From Candidatus Omnitrophota bacterium (GTDB taxonomy: Bacteria > Ratteibacteria > UBA8468 > B48-G9 > DSTR01), in contig JAMWDF010000056.1 of assembly GCA_023818865.1 (NCBI GenBank), positions 1-12,481 on the forward strand: a DNA stretch of 12,481 nucleotides. The letters run 5' to 3'. Positions 7,556 to 12,481 of this stretch are shown here, in pieces. The notes below the pieces were generated by a model that had not been told where the DNA came from, searched no databases, and saw only the letters and a program-made list of their open reading frames with translations. The stretch's first letter is position 1. Every line of letters begins with the position of its first letter. A program made the position numbers and the translations under genes.

Positions 7556-7573
7556 ATAAGGCACTCTTTTCTC

Positions 7574-8458
7574 ATGAAGTCCGGTCTGGTGGCGATTGTT
7601 GGTCGGCCAAATACAGGAAAATCAACTCTTTTTAACCGATTAGTCGGCCAGAAAATATCAATAGTTTCTCGACATCCCGCGACCACCCGTCTGCGGCTCA
7701 CCGGAATAGTAACGACCAACCAAGGACAGATTATTTTTCTTGATACTCCTGGTTTTGAAAAACCACGGTATCAATTAGGACAGGTGATGCGCAAAGCGGT
7801 CCTCAGTTCTCTCTCTGAATCTGACATTACTTTGCTTCTGATGACTGTAGCCGGATGGAAACAGGGAGATGAAGAAATACTGGCAGAGGTAAAGAAACAA
7901 AAAAAGAAAAGCATCTTGATAATTAACAAAGTAGATCTACTGGCTTCAAAAGGAGCCTTATTGCCGTTGATTGAGGAGAGCCGGCACCGGTATCCTTTCG
8001 CTGAAATTTTTCCTTGTTCCGCTCTGAAGGAGACGAATTGGAAAAAGCTGATAGAAATCATATTTGGATTACTTCCCGAAGGACCATTGCTTTTTCCTGA
8101 AGGAGAAGTCAGCGGTCTGCCGCGACAGTATTTGGTGGCAGAAATTCTCCGAGAGAAGATATTGGCAGTTACCTATGAGGAGGTACCCCAGAGTGTGGCT
8201 GTTGAGATTGAAGAAATTTGCCCAGGTCAGGTAAATCCGGAGATGTTAGTGATCCGAGCGGCTATCATTGTTGACCGAGAAGGGTTGAGACCGATTATCA
8301 TTGGCCAGGGGGCAAGTAAGTTGAAAAAGATCGGGACGAAAGCCAGGTTGGAAATAGAACAGCTAGTGGGGCGCCCGGTATATTTAGATCTTCGCGTAAG
8401 GGTTATTCCTCGATGGAGAGATCGGCCGGATGTATTTGGTCGTTTTGGCTACGCGTAG
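7574..8458 (+). CDS. era: GTPase Era, ribosome biogenesis factor
   Basis: Era binds the 3' end of 16S rRNA and assists 30S subunit maturation. The 294-residue length is typical. The GTPase motifs are G1 GRPNTGKS (10-17), the switch region PATTR (35-39), G3 DTPG (57-60), G4 NKVD (118-121) and G5 SAL (149-151). The C-terminal KH domain spans about 200-285: a helix with EEVPQSVAVEIEE, then IIIGQGASKLKKIGTKARLEIEQL and VYLDLRVRV. The KH nucleic-acid loop usually reads GKGG but here reads GQGA (244-247), and the residues just before it (GLRP) differ from the common SQK. ATG 7574 gives the canonical MKSGLVAIVGRPN start; the nearest purine stretch (AAGG, 7558-7561) is 12 bases away, so ribosome binding looks weak. 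The last 56 bases overlap the opposite-strand glycosyltransferase gene. Confidence 0.95.
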   Translation: MKSGLVAIVGRPNTGKSTLFNRLVGQKISIVSRHPATTRLRLTGIVTTNQGQIIFLDTPGFEKPRYQLGQVMRKAVLSSLSESDITLLLMTVAGWKQGDEEILAEVKKQKKKSILIINKVDLLASKGALLPLIEESRHRYPFAEIFPCSALKETNWKKLIEIIFGLLPEGPLLFPEGEVSGLPRQYLVAEILREKILAVTYEEVPQSVAVEIEEICPGQVNPEMLVIRAAIIVDREGLRPIIIGQGASKLKKIGTKARLEIEQLVGRPVYLDLRVRVIPRWRDRPDVFGRFGYA

Positions 8459-9869
8459 GGCTATCTCCGAAAGGTATCTTCTTCAAGAAAAGGGCATGGT
8501 CGGTTTTCTCCCAGTAATGCGGTCGGAATAGATACTGCCAAAGTCCTTTCCAGGCTCCTACGCTCATCAATACCCAGTAAACAGGAGAAAAAAAAGTGGG
8601 CAGAAGTAGTCGGTAATATTTTCTCTTCAGGCATCCAAGTAGATGAATTCCCACGAAAATAAAATTCCCCAAGAAAAGAGAAAGGCTGAGAGTATCAAGC
8701 CTTAAGAAGGCTAACAGAGGCAGACCGATTTGCCAGTGGTAAATTAACCAGGAGATGAAAAGTAACCAGGCAATTGGATTGAAGCAGAGGACAGTGAAAT
8801 TCCCCCCTACAATGAGATTAAAGTGAAAAAAATTAGCTAAGCCGATAGAGCGGAGGAGTGATCCGGGTTGGCGCAAATGGACGAAGTAGGTCTGAATGTA
8901 GCCTTTCACCCAGCGACTCCGTTGTTTGATCCAATTTGCCAACTGGCTATTAGCTTCTTCCCAGGTAGTTGTATCCAGAATGGCTGTGCGGTACCCAGCT
9001 CTGAAAATACGGATACCCAGGTCGCAGTCCTCGGTCACGTTAAACGGGTCCCATCCTTTTAAGTCTTTAAGTACTGCTGTTCGGAAATGATTGGAGGTTC
9101 CACCCAAAGGAACTGGAGCCTCCAGGCTACTAATGCCAGGAAGATAAAGGTCAAACCAGGTTGAATACTCAGCCGTAAACCAGCCAGTGAGAATGTTCTG
9201 GTAAGGATTATAGTAGTTCAGCTTCGCCTGAAGACAAACTATTTTTTCAGACAGCCGGCGGAAAGCCAGGACGGCCTTTTTTAACTGGTCAAATTCAGGT
9301 ATATCTTCAGCGTCATAAATAACCAGATACTCTCCATGAGCCCTGGCCAGTCCGTAGTTCAGAGCTTTGCCTTTGGTCTTAGGTGGCTGATCAGGAACAA
9401 CTACCAGTTGCCACCAAGGAGGAAGGTGAGCTTCTTGGACAGCGTCTATTGTTTCCTTGTCATCCTCTTCCAGAATAAGCAAAATTTCCAATCGGTCTTT
9501 AGGATAATCCAGTTTTTCAATAGCTTGACATAACTGAGGGATAATTTCTCGCTCCCGGTAGAGGGGAAGGAGAATAGTGTAAATAGGCCATTGGTGACAG
9601 GAAAGTATCTCCACTTCAGAAATTTCTATTTCTCGGTGGCGGACTACCCCTTGGAAAACCAAAATGAGTTTGTGAAAGCAGATAGTTAGATATAGTAAAC
9701 TGATAACATAGTGAGGAAGATAGGAACCTGTTTTCAGATGATGGTTTACACAAGCCACTGCCCCCAGAAACAGAAGAATCAAAACGAGCTTTTGCTCCAG
9801 GGTGAGACTACTGCGAGCTGTTTCCTCCGGGCACAAGGTCGTTGGGCACACAGAATCCGGCAAACTCAT
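8403..9869 (-). CDS. Membrane family 2 glycosyltransferase, XagB / cellulose-synthase type
   Basis: The 488-residue product has two N-terminal membrane segments (about 28-41 and 54-75), a cytoplasmic GT-A domain, and several C-terminal membrane segments (about 345-375, 392-412 and 422-445). Processive-synthase motifs are present: EEDD (134-137), the DxD-like DAED (186-189), the acceptor-site TED (279-281) and QRSRW (316-320), which guides the growing chain in cellulose and hyaluronan synthases. The C-terminal YWEKTDH (452-458) is typical of XagB-like enzymes. There is no PilZ domain, so no sign of cyclic-di-GMP control in this polypeptide. It likely polymerises a nucleotide sugar and exports the polysaccharide across the inner membrane; the sugar is unknown. 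Its ATG (9867-9869) overlaps the stop of the upstream hydrolase, with AAGG at 9877-9880 as ribosome binding site. The 3' end overlaps era. Confidence 0.88.
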   Translation of the reverse strand: MSLPDSVCPTTLCPEETARSSLTLEQKLVLILLFLGAVACVNHHLKTGSYLPHYVISLLYLTICFHKLILVFQGVVRHREIEISEVEILSCHQWPIYTILLPLYREREIIPQLCQAIEKLDYPKDRLEILLILEEDDKETIDAVQEAHLPPWWQLVVVPDQPPKTKGKALNYGLARAHGEYLVIYDAEDIPEFDQLKKAVLAFRRLSEKIVCLQAKLNYYNPYQNILTGWFTAEYSTWFDLYLPGISSLEAPVPLGGTSNHFRTAVLKDLKGWDPFNVTEDCDLGIRIFRAGYRTAILDTTTWEEANSQLANWIKQRSRWVKGYIQTYFVHLRQPGSLLRSIGLANFFHFNLIVGGNFTVLCFNPIAWLLFISWLIYHWQIGLPLLAFLRLDTLSLSLFLGNFIFVGIHLLGCLKRKYYRLLLPTFFSPVYWVLMSVGAWKGLWQYLFRPHYWEKTDHALFLKKIPFGDSPTRSQNDQIHPADLSIEE

Positions 9870-12142
9870 GTTTCAACCTTAATTTTCAAGGCCAGCCAGT
9901 GGCGAAAAGGAGGGAGGGAAACGACGAGAGCATTGCCCAGATGTTGAAGGCTGGTTTGGCTAATCAACCCCTTCTCCATTGACCAGTATTCTACTTGGTA
10001 GGTGCCAGGGACCTTATTTTTTAGCATAATTTTCACTCCTTGATGCTCGGGGAAATCAAGTTGCCGGAGATCGCCCATAACCGCTGGGTCGTAGAGCCAG
10101 ACCAAAGACTGGTAGTTATTTCCCAGGCTAAGTGCCTTTACTTTTCCTTTGATTTCAATGGGTTCTGGAGCCAGGTCTGTCCTGATTCGGTCTTCCCCAG
10201 CAAGATAAGCAGAAAGACTCTTGTAAAAGGGATAAAGGTTTAATTCACCAATTAAACGATGCCACCAAAAAAGCGGACCACCAGCCAAAGGTAGGTGAAA
10301 ACTGCTCCAGATACCAGCCACCACATCCCGGATGAGATTAGGCTCACTGGCGCCCCAGGGACTGCCCCCATATTCAGAGACGAAAACAGGTTTACCAAAG
10401 CGAGCATTAAACGAGTAGATTTCTTCAACGAAATTGACTAGCGAGGTTTTGCCTGGCTGGTAATATGCATTGGTGATTATATAATCCACTACCGGGGACC
10501 TAAGCAACTTATTGTCAACTAAAATAGTATAATGAGCACTCACCAAATGCCGAGATAAATCAATTTCTTTTAGGTATCTACCCATTTTTTCGTACCAAAG
10601 ATTAACCGTATCCGTGAGATAAAAATCGCGTCTTGTCCCGGTCAAATTAATCTCATTTAGTATCACCCAGCTGAATATATGAGGGCTGTAACCCCATCTG
10701 GCGACGATATACTTAAGTTTTCTCCGGGTCAATTCTTCAGCCTTGGGGTGCGTGAAAAACTCTTCCGGGTCTTTTAAGAAACCACTATTTTTCACGTTGT
10801 ACGGATGATCAGCCCATTCCTCGTCGCAGTAAGTACTTAGCTGGCCATGATTGATTAACACTATCTGGAGATAGATGCCGTTTTGTTCTGCTAATTCCAG
10901 GAGGCGATCCAGTTTCCAGGCATGGCGCAGGTTATAAGAGCCGGCGCCCTTATAACCAGGCCGGTTTTCCACCCACTCTAAGGCTGTGAACCAACTGGCC
11001 ATCCAGACCTCGGCAAAATTCTGTCCGCTTTCCTTCATTTCCTTAAAGATTTTCTCGTAATAAGCAGTGCCGGAATCAGGTTCCAAGGAACGTTTCCTCA
11101 TCCTGGCGTACCGCGTGTCAGTCGGGGAGCGAATATTTAACCCAAGGGGATAGAACCATCTTCCATCAGAAAATTGGAAATAGCGATGGTCAAGAGGGCT
11201 AACCTTGATAAAACCGGGGTGGTTTGAAGGCAGGCACATAAATGAAAACTTACTACTTACATACTCGCCAGTTTTCAATTTAACCGTCACCTGACCGGTA
11301 TACTGCCCGCACTTTTCCGGACTGAATCTTATTTTCCAACAAGGATACCCGAGGGGAGTCAATGTTTCCTGTCCGTTGCTCAAGGTAGCCTGGTAGTTCT
11401 GGTAATAGAAACCGTTCACTGGTATTTCAGAACCGCCAGGTTCAGTAAACGAGGCGATTACTTCAACTTCCTCTGGGTCGAAGGGATTGGTCAATGTTTC
11501 CGGGAGATGAAAGGTAATTTCAAGTTTTTGATACTGGGGCACCTGTTTGGCAGAAAAACTCAGTTCAGGGAAACAAATGAGTTCGCCGGAGATTTCATCA
11601 AGCCAGAGAGTGACTTCAGCTGGTGTTTGGCAGAAAACCTTCATCCCAATCTTTTTAATGTTACTGGCAGATTTTGCCGACCAAGGTTGGGAATGATTGA
11701 TACTTCCCCACTGAGTGCTATCCGGTTGGACACTAAAGGTGAATTTATTCCACCGGTTCTTTTGCACTCGTTGAAGCGCGGTTTGATACCACAACCAATC
11801 GCCATCTTGAAGAAAGAAAAGTAGTTTGAGGTCTTCTGGTACTTCCGCGGCATAGACATTAAAAATTAAGAAACGATAACGAGTTAGGTCACAATAAAAG
11901 GGTTTCTCAATGCCCCCTTCCCCAGGAAAGAGCATTTGGATTTCCAGGGCCTGGTTACCCTCAAGTACCGGGATTTTTGTAACGGTTATCCTTTTAACCC
12001 TGTTATCTTTGTCCGGGCAATTGTTCCAGATCTCGGTAGCCGACTCGAAACTGAAGAAAAGTACCTTACTTGATGGCTGTCCCCATACTGCTGTCGCAAT
12101 CATCTCCCCAATAACAATGGAAAGAAGCAAAAATCTGTTCAC
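9866..12142 (-). CDS. Secreted GH5-like glycoside hydrolase with CBM-like and DUF5060-like domains
   Basis: The 758-residue product starts at a GTG (12140-12142). Residues 3-20 look like a signal peptide, with possible cleavage near VWG-QPSS. Residues about 25-188 form a galactose-binding-like beta-sandwich resembling sugar-binding modules. Residues about 200-310 resemble the DUF5060 domain that precedes some GH5-like catalytic domains. A TIM barrel follows (about 315-645): RYFQFSDGRWFYPLGLN (320-336), ILNEIN (494-499) with Glu497 as likely acid/base, and VFVSEYGG (586-593) with Glu590 as likely nucleophile, the usual clan GH-A strand 4 and 7 positions. A beta-rich C-terminal domain (about 660-758) closes it. 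It probably cleaves a beta-linked polysaccharide outside the cytoplasm; the substrate is not readable. The start overlaps the Lon-family stop (GTGA) and the stop overlaps the glycosyltransferase start (ATGA), which suggests it trims or releases the polymer that enzyme makes. Confidence 0.8.
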   Translation of the reverse strand: MNRFLLLSIVIGEMIATAVWGQPSSKVLFFSFESATEIWNNCPDKDNRVKRITVTKIPVLEGNQALEIQMLFPGEGGIEKPFYCDLTRYRFLIFNVYAAEVPEDLKLLFFLQDGDWLWYQTALQRVQKNRWNKFTFSVQPDSTQWGSINHSQPWSAKSASNIKKIGMKVFCQTPAEVTLWLDEISGELICFPELSFSAKQVPQYQKLEITFHLPETLTNPFDPEEVEVIASFTEPGGSEIPVNGFYYQNYQATLSNGQETLTPLGYPCWKIRFSPEKCGQYTGQVTVKLKTGEYVSSKFSFMCLPSNHPGFIKVSPLDHRYFQFSDGRWFYPLGLNIRSPTDTRYARMRKRSLEPDSGTAYYEKIFKEMKESGQNFAEVWMASWFTALEWVENRPGYKGAGSYNLRHAWKLDRLLELAEQNGIYLQIVLINHGQLSTYCDEEWADHPYNVKNSGFLKDPEEFFTHPKAEELTRRKLKYIVARWGYSPHIFSWVILNEINLTGTRRDFYLTDTVNLWYEKMGRYLKEIDLSRHLVSAHYTILVDNKLLRSPVVDYIITNAYYQPGKTSLVNFVEEIYSFNARFGKPVFVSEYGGSPWGASEPNLIRDVVAGIWSSFHLPLAGGPLFWWHRLIGELNLYPFYKSLSAYLAGEDRIRTDLAPEPIEIKGKVKALSLGNNYQSLVWLYDPAVMGDLRQLDFPEHQGVKIMLKNKVPGTYQVEYWSMEKGLISQTSLQHLGNALVVSLPPFRHWLALKIKVET

Positions 12143-12481
12143 TGGCTTGTTTTTCTTGACCTTTTCTTCCGGGAAACTGCCTTCATCCTTGCCTGCTGAT
12201 GGAGATATTCTAAACGGTTGATCACCCGAGCATGAACCGTTCCCTCTGGATATGAGCCATCTGGACCAGGTTGTCCAGCTTGAACTCCGGTAAGAATTTC
12301 CACTCCCTGGTCAACGGTATCAATAGCCCAGATGTTAAACTTTCCCTCCTTCACCGCCTGGACCAGCTCTTCTTTCAGCATCAGATTTTTTAGGTTAGCC
12401 CTGGGAATAATTACTCCCTGTCCGTTAAGAGGACCTTTTACCTGACACGTCAGGAAGAATCCCTCAATTTTTTCATTGATA
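12139..12481 (-). CDS. LonB/YcbZ-type ATP-dependent protease, C-terminal end only
   Basis: The frame is open to the right edge of the window; about 114 codons are visible and the gene starts beyond it. The first visible residues, INEKIEGFF, are the conserved segment after the GGV motif of Lon-family S16 peptidases. The lysine in NEK (codon 12469-12471) aligns with the catalytic lysine of the Ser-Lys dyad; the serine lies outside the window. GVIIPRANLKNLML and FNIWAIDTVDQGVEILTG follow, characteristic of the COG1067 (LonB, YcbZ/LonH) group rather than classical LonA. A basic tail (RKKRSRK) ends the protein. The ATG at 12379-12381 is internal and not the start. These are cytoplasmic AAA+ proteases that degrade regulatory or damaged proteins. 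Its stop (12139-12141) overlaps the hydrolase start, which ties it to the polysaccharide genes physically but not obviously functionally. Confidence 0.88.
   Translation of the reverse strand, partial: INEKIEGFFLTCQVKGPLNGQGVIIPRANLKNLMLKEELVQAVKEGKFNIWAIDTVDQGVEILTGVQAGQPGPDGSYPEGTVHARVINRLEYLHQQARMKAVSRKKRSRKTSQ

Noticed and set aside
8475..8490. Short inverted repeat TTCTTCAAGAA as a terminator
   Set aside because: The arms are only five AT-rich bases with no T-run, and it lies inside the glycosyltransferase coding sequence.
8868..9533. Plus-strand open frames opposite the glycosyltransferase
   Set aside because: They are short, match no family and lie antisense to a protein with complete GT2 motifs.
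8403..9869. BcsA cellulose synthase
   Set aside because: There is no PilZ domain, the length is much shorter, and BcsB is absent; the C-terminal YWEKTDH fits XagB-like enzymes better.
11507..12221. Plus-strand frames opposite the hydrolase and protease
   Set aside because: No recognisable domains or ribosome binding sites; the opposite strand encodes clear proteins.

Overview
The window is densely packed bacterial DNA with no long intergenic space. I see no tRNA, rRNA, CRISPR array or insertion sequence. Era-type GTPase, MurC and Lon-family genes, signal peptides and operons with overlapping stop/start codons point to a walled bacterium, probably an uncultured lineage. Moderate GC and heavy AGA/AGG arginine use fit this, but I cannot name the phylum from sequence alone.

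Plus strand, 1-8458, one probable transcription unit: the 3' part of a TIGR00725/LOG-like gene (cut by the window start); the 5' part of a gene resembling DsrE/YedF-type proteins; the C-terminal half of MurC, joined abruptly to the previous fragment near 590-606; a stand-alone NAD(P)H-hydrate epimerase (nnrE); an 883-residue exported HEAT-repeat protein with a C-terminal CBM9-like domain; a 611-residue exported protein with helical/TPR-like, CsgG/LpoB/TolB-N-like and beta-propeller parts; a Gfo/Idh/MocA oxidoreductase; and era. Most junctions are overlaps or gaps under 40 bases.

Minus strand, 12481-8403, a second unit read in the order: the C-terminal end of a LonB/YcbZ-type protease (cut by the window end); a secreted multidomain GH5-like glycoside hydrolase with a DUF5060-like domain; and a membrane family 2 glycosyltransferase of the XagB/cellulose-synthase type. 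All three are joined by 4-base stop/start overlaps. This unit converges on era, and the glycosyltransferase and era 3' ends overlap by 56 bases.

Biological reading: the hydrolase-synthase pair looks like a small exopolysaccharide locus, analogous in logic to BcsA plus BcsZ but built from different families. The HEAT-CBM9 and CsgG-like/propeller proteins look like a translationally coupled pair of envelope proteins of unknown function; these two pairs are the best candidates for something undescribed. The DsrE-like/MurC junction is the clearest anomaly and is either a genomic deletion or an assembly chimera. It should be settled before the 5' end of the window is interpreted.
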